Origin: Chromera velia | Taxonomy: Eukaryota > Sar > Chromeraceae | Reading direction: 5' to 3' | Assembly (NCBI GenBank): GCA_018398765.1 | Contig: JAHBMJ010001173.1 | Span: forward strand, 78,469-112,339 | Length of the DNA stretch: 33,871 nucleotides | In this document: piece by piece, positions 1 to 26,960 of the stretch | Layout: the number at the start of each line of letters is the position of its first letter | Position numbering within the stretch: position 1 is the stretch's first letter | Notes under the pieces: generated by a model | Told to the model about the DNA's origin: nothing | Database searches by the model: none | Seen by the model: only the letters and a program-made list of their open reading frames with translations | Translations under genes and position numbers: made by a program

Positions 1-168
1 CCAAGAATTTGTTGTCCATAAATGCATGCAACAGATTGTCCCTACATACATGCAACAGATTCAAGTGGACCCAAAAACTTCACTGACTCCTTCATAGAAT
101 ATACTAGAAATCACGCGTTCAAATATTCATGCACGCAACGATGCATGCATGCATGCATATATCTGCAG

Positions 169-374
169 ATTTGTCGAAGATGCGCACCTGCCCATGAGGC
201 GTCGTCAGCCGATCCAGCAGAATCGGGCAGCTGGGCGTCGGGGAAAGGGCAAGGAGAAAAGAAGAAAAAAAGGGAAGGGGCAAGACGACCTTTGTGATTT
301 TGCGTTTGTGGAGTTCCCTCTTTCTGATCAATTCGGCGTGACGCATCCGGGAGGGGATCCCGATTTTGAGGTCA

Positions 375-417
<43 letters not shown>

Positions 418-592
418 CTTCCTTTCGTTTCTTTCTGTTAGAATTAATTTCTGAATGATCATTGCCCGTATCCATTCAGAGGTGGTGTGATCTCAATTTT
501 AACAGAATTGTAAACCGGCCTGCTCGTGTGCTTGTTCATCTGTCTGTCTGTCTGTCTGCCAGTCTTTCTTTCTTTCTTTCTTTCTTTCTTTG

Positions 593-627
<35 letters not shown>

Positions 628-1577
628 CTCTTTTGTATGTTTGTTTTCTTCCTTTTTTCGATCGGCATTTCGGAGTGCATAGAGATACAGAGTCGTGGAG
701 CTGTGTCTGTTTCTTCACATGCATGTGTATCTGTATGCGTATATGTGTGTGTGTATGCATGCACGTGCGTGGGTATGAAAGTACACATTTTTATCCGGCT
801 GCTCACATACGCACCCCTGCATGCAGGTCGACTCTGTCCACGCCCTCGCCCTAGAGTGCTGGCTTCCCCTTGCACCCGGGCCCCCCTTGAAAGAAGAGGC
901 GCCTGGGGAGGGGGAGGCTGAGGTGGATTTAGATTTGTTCGGTCGAAGTGAGGCTGGAGAGGAGAGAAGGGAGGAGATTGGACATAACGAAGACGAGGAA
1001 CACTCAAAGAGCGAAGAGGACTCAGAGGAAGAAGAGGAGCACTGGCTTGAGCAGGCTCTGCCCGCGCCCTTCGTGGCAGAAGACCGAGATGCCGTCTACT
1101 CAGGTCGGACAACAGCGGTTGATCGATCGCGCATCTTTGACCGGCCTCAGTCGGTGTTTGTCTTTTCTTCCATTCGGCACAGCGAACTCTGGAAGCACAA
1201 GAAAGAGCAAATCCAAACGCTCTTTCATGAGGTGATTGCTTTGTTGTGCGTCGTTTGGAGCATTCGAGTTTGAAATATTATGGGACCATCGTTTCGCTGT
1301 GATCATGATTGTTTCTGCTCTGTTTCGCTCTGATCTGCATTGTTGCAGTGAACCTCAGCGATGCTGATGAGATCCAGCCTGCTCCTCGTCGGTGAGTCCA
1401 TGAATGCTCATCTCACGAAGTGATCAATTTTCACTCACGCCGCTCGTAGATCCACCTTTGATATTCTTTGAGCAATGGCTCGAAAAGATGTTTTGTGCAT
1501 GAGAGGTGTTTTGTCTTGCGTTTACGCGTGCGTAAGTGTGCCCCCTTGTGCGTTGCTGCGTGTTTGTGTATGCATGC

Positions 1578-1625
<48 letters not shown>

Positions 1626-2411
1626 GCGTGTATAAGCGAGAGAGAGAGCCCGTACATTGACATTGCTGCTCGCAGGGTGTCAATGGAGGACGCTGATGAG
1701 TCCCCTCAGGGTTCCTCTTCCTCGTCCTCCTCCTCCTCCTCTTCGTCGGAAAGAAGTTCAGGGTCCTCCTCCCGCTCCGGAGACAGGATTGGGGGAGGGA
1801 TCGGGAACAGTGGGGGGGAGACAGGGAAGGAGACAGAGGAGGAAAAGAAGGAAGAGGAGCAGATGAGTGAAGAGGAAGAAGAGGAAGAAGAAGAAGATGA
1901 AGAGGACGAAGATGAGGAAGAAGAAGAGGAAGAGATGCCGGAGCCCACAATGAAGGCGGAACAGAAAGAGCCCCCACAACAACAAGAGGACGACGACAAA
2001 GAGAAAGAACTTGAAGAAGAAGAAGAGAAAGCTCAAGAGGGAGAAAAGGACTCCAGAGAGGAAGTAGAAGTACAGGGGCCAGCCGAGCAGGAAGAGCAGG
2101 CAGACAAGGAAGAGCCGCCCTCGGCAATGCAGCTCTACGAGGGTGTAGCTCTAGGCGCACGGAGTCGACTCCCCACGTTCCGGTCTCACGCTGAGGGTTC
2201 CTCTCGTCCTTTTGGGTTGAAGGAGGAGACAGAGAGAGTCAAGAGGGGAGGGACAAACATAGGGATTGACGGGGACTCAGAGGAAGAAGGGAATGGAACA
2301 GAAGGAAGCAAAAAGGGGGTCCAGTCAGCAGCAGACAAAGGGCAAGATGTAGACAAACAACTCGACAGCCTGCTCCTCGGTTACCCTGATCCAGGGTCTG
2401 AGTCTGATTGA
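169..2411 (+). CDS. Acidic Ser/Glu-rich protein of unknown function (5'-partial)
   Basis: Four exons fit one frame: 169-370, 827-1245, 1359-1391 and 1676-2411 (TGA). The 5' end lies outside the window, since exon 169 opens after a TGCAG acceptor in mid-codon. Phases are 0 at 370/827 and 2 at 1391/1676. The first visible exon has a basic Arg/Lys stretch. The second turns acidic and ends in a helix-like segment rich in His, Lys and Gln. The last exon has a run of about 13 Ser, then long Glu/Asp tracts, and ends in Glu-Ser-Asp. No catalytic motif, transmembrane segment or known domain is visible. The weakest point is the second intron. A GT donor at 1232 with acceptor 1348 breaks the frame, so I chose donor 1246 (GTGCGT) with acceptor 1358, which keeps it. 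Low-complexity acidic proteins like this are often nuclear or chromatin-associated, but that is only a possibility here. Confidence 0.6.
371..826 (+). repeat. Intron of gene A packed with simple repeats
   Basis: This 456-base intron opens GTCAATTGATTG and runs straight into about ten TTGA units (to about 412). It then holds TCTG units near 540-557, CTTT units near 563-590, a (CT)n run near 595-622 and a TG-rich stretch near 735-770. It ends in CTGCATGCAG at 826. ORFs read through it on either strand are low-complexity products of these repeats. Confidence 0.75.
1392..1675 (+). repeat. Intron of gene A with (TG)n microsatellite
   Basis: The donor is GTGAGT at 1392 and the acceptor CGCAG ends at 1675. 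A (TG)n tract lies near 1580-1612, followed by TATG units and a short (GA)n run near 1638-1648. The exon junction restores an Arg codon (CG|G), which supports this intron. Confidence 0.75.
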
Positions 2412-4057
2412 TTTTTTCATTTGTTCTTTTTCGTTTCGGTCTGTCACTTTGTAACGTAATTATTTATTTCCATCCACCTAGCTGGATTCACCAGATTGAC
2501 TGACTGATCGACACCCAAAGAATCTTGTGGCTGTACGGAAGAGATCGATCGAGAAATTCTGTCTGCCTCACTGACTACAGGGACAGGTTGGGGATTTCCT
2601 TGCAGGAAGAAAGCCTCCCCGAACCTACCTGCCTGCTTACCTGTCAGTGTGTCGAAACCACAAATTCTCCAAGCGCCTAGCTGAACTTTCTCACTCATTC
2701 TTCATACGAGAAATTTCCTCCCCTTTGCTTCCCTCTCTTTTCCTAGCAGACTGCAAGTCTGCCGTCTCCTGTCTTCTGTTGCATTTTCTCTTTGTCCAGC
2801 AGAGGATGTTCTCGCAAAGCGACCCAGGGGACTGAAAGAGAATGAACAACAAAGCGAATTTTTATGGATGAATGTGTCACTGAATGGGCGAAGAGATGCA
2901 TGGGTGGTGGAAAAAGAATGTCTGGAGTGAGAAAATGAAAGGGTCCAGCCCAAGGACTGGATGGGGTGCGTGCATGCATCGCAAAGTTGCGAAACGGTAG
3001 ATGCATCAAATTGTATTTAAAGTTTACAGCCAGTCAAGCGAACGTCTTTCTCTAACGTTCCCGTGCAACTACTAATGAAACTGTGACGTGTTCTTAATTG
3101 GGATGGGCTGCAAACTTCAGTGCAAAGTCAGCAATGATCCCCATGATTTGTATCAGTGAAAAAGAAATGCGTTTTTTTAGACTCTCAAACACGGGACTTC
3201 ACGCACTAACAGTACAGTGGTACACTACTAAAATATACTGTGTGCAAATGTTAAAAACAATCAAATTATTGTAAATATATTGATAATGATCAGACAATTA
3301 TGATGATATGGCCTTTTTGGAAGGCTAAACCATATTAATTCAATTGATATAATAAAATATATGACTATGACTAGGACACGCCATCACTATCCGTATTTAG
3401 TTGTAGATACTTCTAACTTTAGGCAATTATAAGGGAATGTTTCTAGGAATGTTTGCATTCAATCTTACAAAAAGCAAGAAAAAAAAAACTTGAACGGATT
3501 TGTCAGTCAATCAATAGTTTCTAAATTATATAATTAAAGCATATTAAAGCTTTATAACTATCCAAATCTGATTTAAAACTGAAAGTGTAAAGGACCAGGC
3601 TTAAGAGTCAAAGTTCAGACCTATAAAGGTGAAACAATATCAATCTAGAAAAAAGAATATACATATCATCATACTCATTGCAAGTCCGGCTCCTAAATAA
3701 TTTATTAATAATGCTCTTAGGCTTTTAATTTTTAAAAACTTAAACCAGTCTTTCAGACTTCATCCGAGACTTCAACGGAAATCATATGTAGATTATCAAG
3801 TTTAAAAATAAAACACAGTTGCATATATTCATATAGTTTAGAGAGATAATTTGGCAAAATTTAATTCGTTTGATTTATTTTAAATGGGCTAACATAAAAA
3901 ATCGACGATTCAGTTATTTTTTCTGAACTATAGAAATTCAGTTTTTTTACATATCTTCATTGACGATGATTTCGCAAACGTAAATTTCAATCTCTTCCAG
4001 GTCTTTCCTGAGTTTCCTCTGGCTGCCTTGTAATTTTGTTTCCTTCACGTCCGCCGT
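2412..4057. other. Convergent intergenic region with AT-rich block
   Basis: This is the space between the 3' ends of gene A (plus) and gene B (minus). Positions 2412-3000 have mixed composition and probably hold the gene A 3' UTR. From about 3010 to 4010 the sequence is strikingly AT-rich, with stop codons in all frames and many short A and T runs. I see no gene, RNA or mobile-element protein here. ORFs at 2444-3009 are short and show no domain. Confidence 0.6.
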
Positions 4058-5611
4058 TCACTTTTTTTTCAAGGCAAGTCGGGGCTTCAGGACATGCCTC
4101 TTGGCTGTGTCACTGATAGGGTCGGCAACTCCTCTTTCAGTGCTCGTGAGCTCAAACGGATTTGTTTGAACTGCAGTCCCTGCGGCGTGCCTGGGCTCCG
4201 CTCTTTCAATCGGAATACCCAAATTTCGCATGCGCCCCAGGATGGAGGCTCTGCACTCAAAGAACTTGAAAGTCCTCCACTCGAGCAAGCATCGCATCCG
4301 TCAGTCAGAGCAGAGCTTACGCTAGGGCTTACCTCTGTTGATTCGTTTTTTGCAGGGCTTCCCGTTGCTGTTGCAGTTCGTTCTCGAGCTGCTGAATTGT
4401 CTTTTCTGCTCGCGAGGTTTCTGCGGCCAATACCTGCACACAAAATAAGGTCGGGAGGCTCTCCATCTGGAAATTTCCCCTATTTTGTGTAGGCGTTTTC
4501 TTTGTCTCGGACCTGTGCTGTGTCGTTCTTGATCTGATACGCCAAAGATTTGTCCTCAGCAAGCTGTGACTCCTGCAGCGAGTGCAGATAAAGCAAGAGC
4601 AAATTCCGCTGACAGAGTTCGAAGGGGAGGGCCGCTTGCATGTGTCCTCTTTCGGGCTTTGAATTCTCACCTTGTCCTTTAGCTTCTCAAGCTTGGCCCG
4701 AGAGTAAATGAGAGCGTCCTTTATTCTCTGCGGATTGAAAATTCAAGATTGCGACAAATGCTGTGATCCGATGCAAACTTGTGAAGAGCCGATGCAAGGC
4801 CCACCTCCTTCTCGAAACTTAAGTCTCGCTCTTGTTCTTCAATATCTGTGTTCGACGGCAAATTCTCGTGAACGACTTTTTGGTGTTGGAGTTCGGCCTG
4901 CAGACTGCAGAAGTCAGAACTTTCATCCAGACAAGCATTGAGATACCTTCGGAGGAACTCAGAACTCTTCAGCGGAAAGGACGGCTTACGCATCGATTTT
5001 CGCTCCCAGTCCTTTCTGGACGACGTGGTTGTTCAGCCGCTGGAAGCAAGCCAGACACCGGGCTTTCTCCGCTTCAAGATGAAAGCTGCAACAAAGATCG
5101 ATTTAGCGATTCAAAGGCCATTCTTCAGCTTCGCGTGGACTATAACAATATAGCCCATTTTTGGCCTCTGAACTGACCGCGCCTGGTCAATTGAATTCCT
5201 TCTCTTCTCTGTCGTTTCAGCAAGTGCTGCTGCCTCGGCAGAGAGCTCCTCTAGAGTCATTCGGAGCTCGCTGCACTCGCTCTCAAGAGTCGCAGCAAGA
5301 GCGTCGAGCTGCACAAATAGCAGATGCTTCCATTCCGAAAGGCGCCAGTCTACGCATTTTGTGTTTGCGGAAGGCAGAGAAGAAGTACCTGGGCGCTTGC
5401 GCATTCCTTCTGGGCTAACTCCTTCTTCGCAAGAAACGCATCTTTCGAAACTGCACAGAAGACAAACTCCCAATTCTTCGAAGTCAAGTCAAGGCAACTT
5501 TCGAAGAGGAGGCTCCAAGGCCTGACTGTTTCTGGCCGCCTGTTCCAACGAAGTCACTTCGACGGTGACGTGTTCGAGTTCAGCCAGCTTCTCTTGGAGC
5601 TTTTCCGACAT
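4058..5611 (-). CDS. Small coiled-coil protein, 294 aa, nine exons
   Basis: Exons read right to left: 5527-5611, 5389-5450, 5178-5308, 4990-5085, 4805-4904, 4671-4727, 4513-4572, 4333-4433 and 4058-4250. All donors are GT, all acceptors AG, every phase matches and the sum is 885 nt. The ATG at 5611 is preceded in frame by a TGA six bases upstream, so it is a good start. Residues 1 to about 230 are almost continuous heptad-like helix rich in Glu, Leu, Gln and Ala, with a His/Cys-bearing segment near residue 100. The last 60 residues are non-helical, Pro-containing and basic, ending in three Lys. No family can be named. A structural or cytoskeletal role, for example at centrosome, kinetochore or flagellar structures, would be typical for such a protein but is not shown. 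All eight introns are short (76-98 nt). Confidence 0.82.
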
Positions 5612-6626
5612 TGGTCAATTCCACGCGAGGCCGGCAGAGGATCAGATCTTTTTCAAGTGGCAGTGGGACTAAATAGCTGCGAGTGTCCTGGCCGATCTGA
5701 CGCGAAGTATAAGGGTTCACAATAGCTCTGACCCTTGAATCTCGCCAACCTGCGTGGACGCCTCTTCACTCACCGATTGAGTCAGTGCCTTGGGAGAAGT
5801 GTCTTTGAACTGATGGCCGTGATCATGCAGTGCGTCGAAAAATGAATGTTTGTGAGAATAATTAATGTTGCACGGTTATTCCTTAAAATCAATACGGCTG
5901 GCGACTGTTGAAGCGTCGATTGACTTTCAGACGATCGCGAAAATACGTACGTCTTGCTGTCTTGCTTAATTCAATGAAATGCAAGCATTCATGTGTTGCT
6001 CTATCTGTCAGGCAGTCAGTATAAACTGCATGGTCTTCCGACAAATGACCGGTAAAGTTAAAAAGGTGAGTGCCTTGAAACGCTTCACGAACAATCTCAA
6101 AGGTGAGTGCCTTGACTTTAATGTCAGAAGATGATTTTCTATTTTTTCTTAATTTATTCGGAATTTTCCGTCCCTCGCGTCACCTTCAATATATATGAAT
6201 TTTTCGAAAAAAATGTTGCACTTTTAGCCGCAAGCCATGCACTTGAGTAAAGGAGCCGAAATTTCTCACTGCCACTGAGCCGATCCGCTCCGCCAAACTT
6301 ACTTTCGCGCGCAAGGCGCGGGAACTGACTTGTATAATTAAAAAAAAAAATCAATACAGTTTCAGCAATACAGAGTCCATGCAGCTCATTGCAACATCTG
6401 ACATGCAGCGAGCTTCGGCGCAGCTTGATTGAGAACAATACTTAGAGTACGGTTGACACGTTTCGTCGTCTTCGTGCACATGCACCTGTATCATTGAGTG
6501 GACACTTCAAAGTTATATGTATCGATCCATGCTTGTTCTCGCCGAGCCTGTGCATGTTGCAGCAACACATCAGTAAACAGAAAACTTCCTTAGTCCGCCC
6601 TGTTGTTTTGAATCAGTTTTTGCTCG
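5612..6626. other. Divergent intergenic region between genes B and C
   Basis: This roughly 1 kb gap must hold both promoters, because gene B reads left and gene C reads right. I find no TATA box or other element I could defend. It contains a 17-base direct repeat (6062-6078 and 6099-6115) that includes GGTGAGTG, which looks like a 5' splice site. It may be a remnant of a local duplication or part of a 5' UTR intron. No ORF here shows a domain. Confidence 0.5.
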
Positions 6627-8882
6627 ATGTCGGGAGCAGAGGGAGTCGCAGGTGGTTTGCACAGCTGGGCAGTAGACCTCCTGTGTGACTCCATTCATAC
6701 AAGGGAGTGGAGGCAGCTTCACCAGTACCTTCAGTGGATTGAACTGTCGGATTCCGCCAGATCAAATTTCAATGGGAAGAACCAAGTCGAAAGCCGCCAT
6801 GTGTTGCTCAGTTCCCTGTTTCCTTCGAGTGTACGGGAAGAGTCCTACAGTCAGGCTGAGCTCTCGAAGTCAATTCTCTCAGAGAACACAGACCCGACTA
6901 CAGCAGCTTTCGGAAGAGCCACAAGAGGAAAGGGGTTTGGGGTCGAAAAAGAGAAGAGAGAGTCGGACGGGCAGATAAACGGAGGTTCAGGCAAGGGGAA
7001 GGAATTGGAAGTCTCTGCTGAGGAGAGGCTTTACTTCCTCAGGAATGTGGGGCCTTTTCGGAGATACCGGGAGATGATCGCATCCTCTGTGCATCACCTG
7101 TCTCAGTCGGTCGATGCACATGAACAATCCAACCGTCAAAATAAGTCAAAGGCAACGAGTGCTCATAGAAGGGATATGGTAACATCCGATCTCTCTCTCC
7201 AGTTGAGTGGGCTTCTTGTTGCCTTTCCTTTCCTGACAGACCGCCTAGACCCCCTCTGGAGAGGATTCGCCCTCCCGACACATCTCAGACCGGGATACTA
7301 TGCAGCCAAACTGCGACATGATGGCGCCAGTCCGCTGTGGTTTGCACGGGCTCGCTCCTTTGCCGCCCGCCTAGGGCATGAAGACCCCCTTTCTGGTTCT
7401 CCGTTGGCTTCCCTGATTGATAGACAAATTGAGTCGTTGATGGATTCTTCCCTGTCCTCCCTCTGTGTCGCCATGGGGGGTGGCGGCCGAGACGGACAAA
7501 CGTCCGATGAGGGAGAGAGAGGGATACACCCCGGGATCGCAGAGGGAGTGTCGAAGAGCCTTGCTATATTGATGGGGGGGAGGAAGGACGAAGCAGAAGC
7601 AGCTGCGAAGAAAAAGAGGATAAACGTGCCTCAATGGCTCGCAGACAGTCTCCGCGCTGTGTTGCACTTTGCCTACTGGGCCTGTCGGCGTGTTGACGTG
7701 CGCCTCGCCCATTATGCCGCTGTGCTGCTGGCCGTGCACAGAGACAGCATCTGTACTCTGTTCTCAGTAGTCTCTCCCAGCGACAAAGAGAAGGCAACAA
7801 CAGAAGAGAAGGCAGAGAGCAGACCGCCGAGGTGGGAGACTAGAGGGGCAGCTGTTGCTTCCATTTTCCAAGAAGCACTCGCACTCGAGGCTCTTGTAGA
7901 CTCTGCATGGGCCTCCGTCTTTCCGTCAACGAAACCGACACCGAAAACCCCCAGATCGGGGGTGTTGGTGGATGCGGACGGGAAAAAAGAAGGGGTGGGG
8001 GGAAGCCCGAAGCGAAACTCTGCACAATCAACTCGCGAGAGTGATCCCTCGCTTCCTCTGCTGTTCCGTCTCGTTGAAGAGGGACGGGGGGAAGAGGGAG
8101 ATTTCGGTCCTTTGACTCGTTTGGCTTCCTGTTGGGGTCATCTGAAGGCTTTGACTTTGGACGTGGGGGATTTGATGGTGGCATCCCTAGCTAGTCTAAT
8201 GGACTCACAGAGGGCCTCCCTGTTTTGTGCAGGAATTCCCTTTACCCTCACACTCCGTCTCTTGGACTTATTCCTGCAGGCAGTCCCTGCAGGAAGTCTT
8301 GCGCTCTCACCGGGTATTCCGGAGAGCGTAGCAAGAGGGGGGGTGGCGTGCCCTGGGATAGGATCGGAACAGTTACTAGGTGTGGGTGAGCAGACAGGAG
8401 AAGGGAGCAGAAGAGCCACAGCTCCTTTCCAGCTGTCCCCCCTGCATGATCCCCCAGCAGGATTCTCAGAGCAGGACTTTGCTCGCTCTGCTGCAGCATC
8501 ACAGGGAGCAGCAGGACTCGCCTTCCGCCCTCCCGTAGCTTCTCCATTGAAATCGGGTGGAGAAAAATCGCCTCAACGAGCGAGGCCTGTCCCCGCAGAG
8601 GTGAGGAGGGGGTATCTGTTTGAGAGTGGGGCTCGGCATGCCGCTTCTGCTTCCGAGTCTTCTCCCCACATTCCTCTGTCCCTCTGTAATGCTATGGAGG
8701 TAATGCTCCTCTGTCTGCTCGAACAGATGCCGTACGAGGAGGCGAGTTCGATTGTGCAGGTCACGGCTTTACGAGACCTCCTGGACTTTCAACAAGTTCA
8801 GTGGGATTATGAACGAGCAGATAATTTCCTCAAAAGAGCTGTGGAAGTGATCGCACCTTTCAAACGAAAGGAAGAGGGATGA
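6627..8882 (+). CDS. Intronless 751-aa helical protein of unknown function
   Basis: A single open frame of 751 codons starts at ATG 6627, with an in-frame TGA upstream at 6609-6611, and ends TGA at 8882. I do not recognise the family. The N-terminal 60 residues look helical (Trp/Leu/His-rich). A charged low-complexity linker follows at about 75-135. Several amphipathic, Leu/Ala-rich segments lie at about 190-290 and 335-390. Ser/Gly/Pro-rich linkers are at about 430-480 and 570-680, and a helical C-terminus runs over the last 70 residues. No Cys/His metal site, Walker motif, signal peptide or convincing membrane span is visible. The alternation of helical blocks and linkers resembles helical scaffold or tethering-complex subunits, which is only an impression. 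It is the only gene here without introns. Confidence 0.75.
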   Translation: MSGAEGVAGGLHSWAVDLLCDSIHTREWRQLHQYLQWIELSDSARSNFNGKNQVESRHVLLSSLFPSSVREESYSQAELSKSILSENTDPTTAAFGRATRGKGFGVEKEKRESDGQINGGSGKGKELEVSAEERLYFLRNVGPFRRYREMIASSVHHLSQSVDAHEQSNRQNKSKATSAHRRDMVTSDLSLQLSGLLVAFPFLTDRLDPLWRGFALPTHLRPGYYAAKLRHDGASPLWFARARSFAARLGHEDPLSGSPLASLIDRQIESLMDSSLSSLCVAMGGGGRDGQTSDEGERGIHPGIAEGVSKSLAILMGGRKDEAEAAAKKKRINVPQWLADSLRAVLHFAYWACRRVDVRLAHYAAVLLAVHRDSICTLFSVVSPSDKEKATTEEKAESRPPRWETRGAAVASIFQEALALEALVDSAWASVFPSTKPTPKTPRSGVLVDADGKKEGVGGSPKRNSAQSTRESDPSLPLLFRLVEEGRGEEGDFGPLTRLASCWGHLKALTLDVGDLMVASLASLMDSQRASLFCAGIPFTLTLRLLDLFLQAVPAGSLALSPGIPESVARGGVACPGIGSEQLLGVGEQTGEGSRRATAPFQLSPLHDPPAGFSEQDFARSAAASQGAAGLAFRPPVASPLKSGGEKSPQRARPVPAEVRRGYLFESGARHAASASESSPHIPLSLCNAMEVMLLCLLEQMPYEEASSIVQVTALRDLLDFQQVQWDYERADNFLKRAVEVIAPFKRKEEG

Positions 8883-24877
<15,995 letters not shown>

Positions 24878-26960
24878 ATTATCAGAAGGGGGCGATGTGC
24901 TTCTCTGAGGAATCGGTTGTTTGCTTGGACAGCCCAAGGAGGGCCCGAAAGCTTTTCCCAGCAGTTCATCTAGCACTCTCCCTCGCATTCAGTTTCGATG
25001 GTGTGAGCTTTAAAAAGTATTGGGAATGACTCGGACTTGGACATTTACTGGCACATAAGATTAAAAGGGTCTTGACTTTTGAACAGCATACGCTACAAAA
25101 TAACTAGAAATATAAGGAAATTATAGTCAAACTCTAGATTCAAATTGGGATACTTAAGATTCAATTTAAGAAGCAAACTGTACCGTCTGTACGTGCGGTA
25201 TTATACGTCAAATTATGGAGGGAAAAAAAAATGAGAACAGAATAGTTGGTCTTATGAAGAGATAGAAATTCAATTACTTTATGCAAGGTGGGGATCTAGG
25301 TAGGGATAATGATGATGATAAAAGTCAACTTGAATAAACCCCGATTCAGGCTGCATGATTGGTAGTTATAGTACGTATGTACTCTTATAATAGACTTATA
25401 TAAGCATAAGCATCATGCCTGAGTCATTGCATGCACAGACTTTTATTTTTAAAATTAGAATTATATACTATTATATATGATTAAAATCTAAATTGGGATT
25501 AGGCAGCTTTTAGGCTTAGGATTAGAATTTATGTTCTGGGTTTGTCCCGAGGTCCACTGCCAGGGGACGGCTTGCACCGTTAATGTTCCAGGTTTCCCCG
25601 TAGTCCATTACCGGGTGTGAACTTACTCCATTATATATCAAGAGTCAATTTAAGACTTAAACTTTATATACAATTAACCTTAGCTTGAAATAGCCTTAGT
25701 TTACCGCTTAGTATTCGGCCCTAACCACTAAGATTTTGAAAAGAAAAAGTTTGTTACTACTAACTAGACCACTATAATTGGCCCTATTAGATCTAGTGTA
25801 AATCGCTAGACGCCTAATATGGGCTGATAGAGATAGCGTTACATTGGCGTATAATAAGGTTGTTAAGTACCGTGCTTTTTATTATATTTCAGTACTTTGG
25901 GGGGAGGTGGTTCCGTTTTTCAGTACCGGTCCGGGTACTTTCGGTACTTCAAAAATTTTGCTTAAACGAGGCTTTATAACGTTAAAATACGTTAAAATGC
26001 TAGTTAAAATGATTGGATTCTAGGTTTTTTCAATAAAAATAAACTTAACTCCTAGCTTAGCTCTGCCCTGCTTACTAAAAATAAACTGCCCCGCTCTGCC
26101 TTGCTCGCCGCCGGGCCTGCCATAACTCTTTTTCTAGAGTTTTGACCCAGGTTTTGATGGTACTGGTACTTGACAACCCCATCGTATAATGCATGATGAT
26201 GACAAATCATAAACTTATATTTGTTTACGTACTTTCAATAAGTTTTTATTACTTCCTATAGTTGTAAATCTGAAAGCTAGTTTTGTCTTAGTATCGTAAT
26301 TAATTTATACATAAAATATTTATATCTATAGAAAATCTTATTAGAGATGGCATCTTGATTCTTGAAGATCTTTAACCACTTCAATTTAATTCATTTATGT
26401 AGTTAGTAAGACAAATGATTGAAATGATATCATTGAAATTATTCAAAAAAAAAAAAATGGAATATAAGTTGGTTATTGATGTACTAGACAAGTAATACAA
26501 GCTGTCTACACTTGCCCGCCTTCTTGATGCTCGTCGTCATCGTTTCGAAGTGAAGCAGCCACGAAACCACGCCTTGCGGCGACAGCCTGCAGAACGAATT
26601 CATGCCGAAAGGATTCAGTAACTCAGCGTTTATCGTCATACAAAGTCACACAATTCCATTCATTCGTGTGAAGCTAACCAATAGCCGCCTTCGACTTTTT
26701 ACTCCTTCCTTTCTACCTTCTCATAAACACACCAATTGGACAGTCACACAATCTCATAAACACACCAATTGGACAGTCACACAAAAGCAGCAACGCATAT
26801 TCTCACGCATCGTCTTGGTCTTCTAAAAACTGAGGGCAAGCCGACACGCAAAGGTATGCAAACAAAACACATCTTGTCAAAGAAAAGTGAAGAACCTTTT
26901 GTACTGATAACTCGAGTTGTCTCAAATATAAAAGGGTCTTGTTGTACCTTGCACTCATCC
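24878..26960. other. Convergent intergenic region, largely AT-rich
   Basis: This lies between the 3' ends of genes D and E. From about 25000 to 26520 the composition falls to strongly AT-rich, with poly-A runs and no coding ORF. Two GC-richer patches (about 25540-25620 and 25900-26130) stand out; the second has several GGTACT/AGTACC copies in both orientations. They could be worn remnants of inserted elements, but no protein or terminal repeat is recognisable. Positions 26600-26960 hold only short, domain-less ORFs and a 33-base tandem repeat. Confidence 0.5.
26719..26784. repeat. Perfect 33-base tandem duplication
   Basis: The unit 26719-26751 is repeated at 26752-26784. It lies downstream of gene E's stop codon. 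Because 33 is a multiple of three, it shows as an eleven-residue repeat in the ORF that crosses it, which I do not consider a gene. Confidence 0.9.

Noticed and set aside
1-168. First exon of gene A with its start codon at 22 or 149
   Set aside because: Both ATGs lie in ATGC repeats just before a TGCAG acceptor. This is more likely the end of an intron, with the true start outside the window.
1232-1348. Intron of gene A with donor 1232 and acceptor 1348
   Set aside because: The splice words look good (GAG|GTGATT and TTGCAG), but joining puts TGA directly in frame. I preferred 1246-1358, which keeps the frame, and lowered confidence accordingly.
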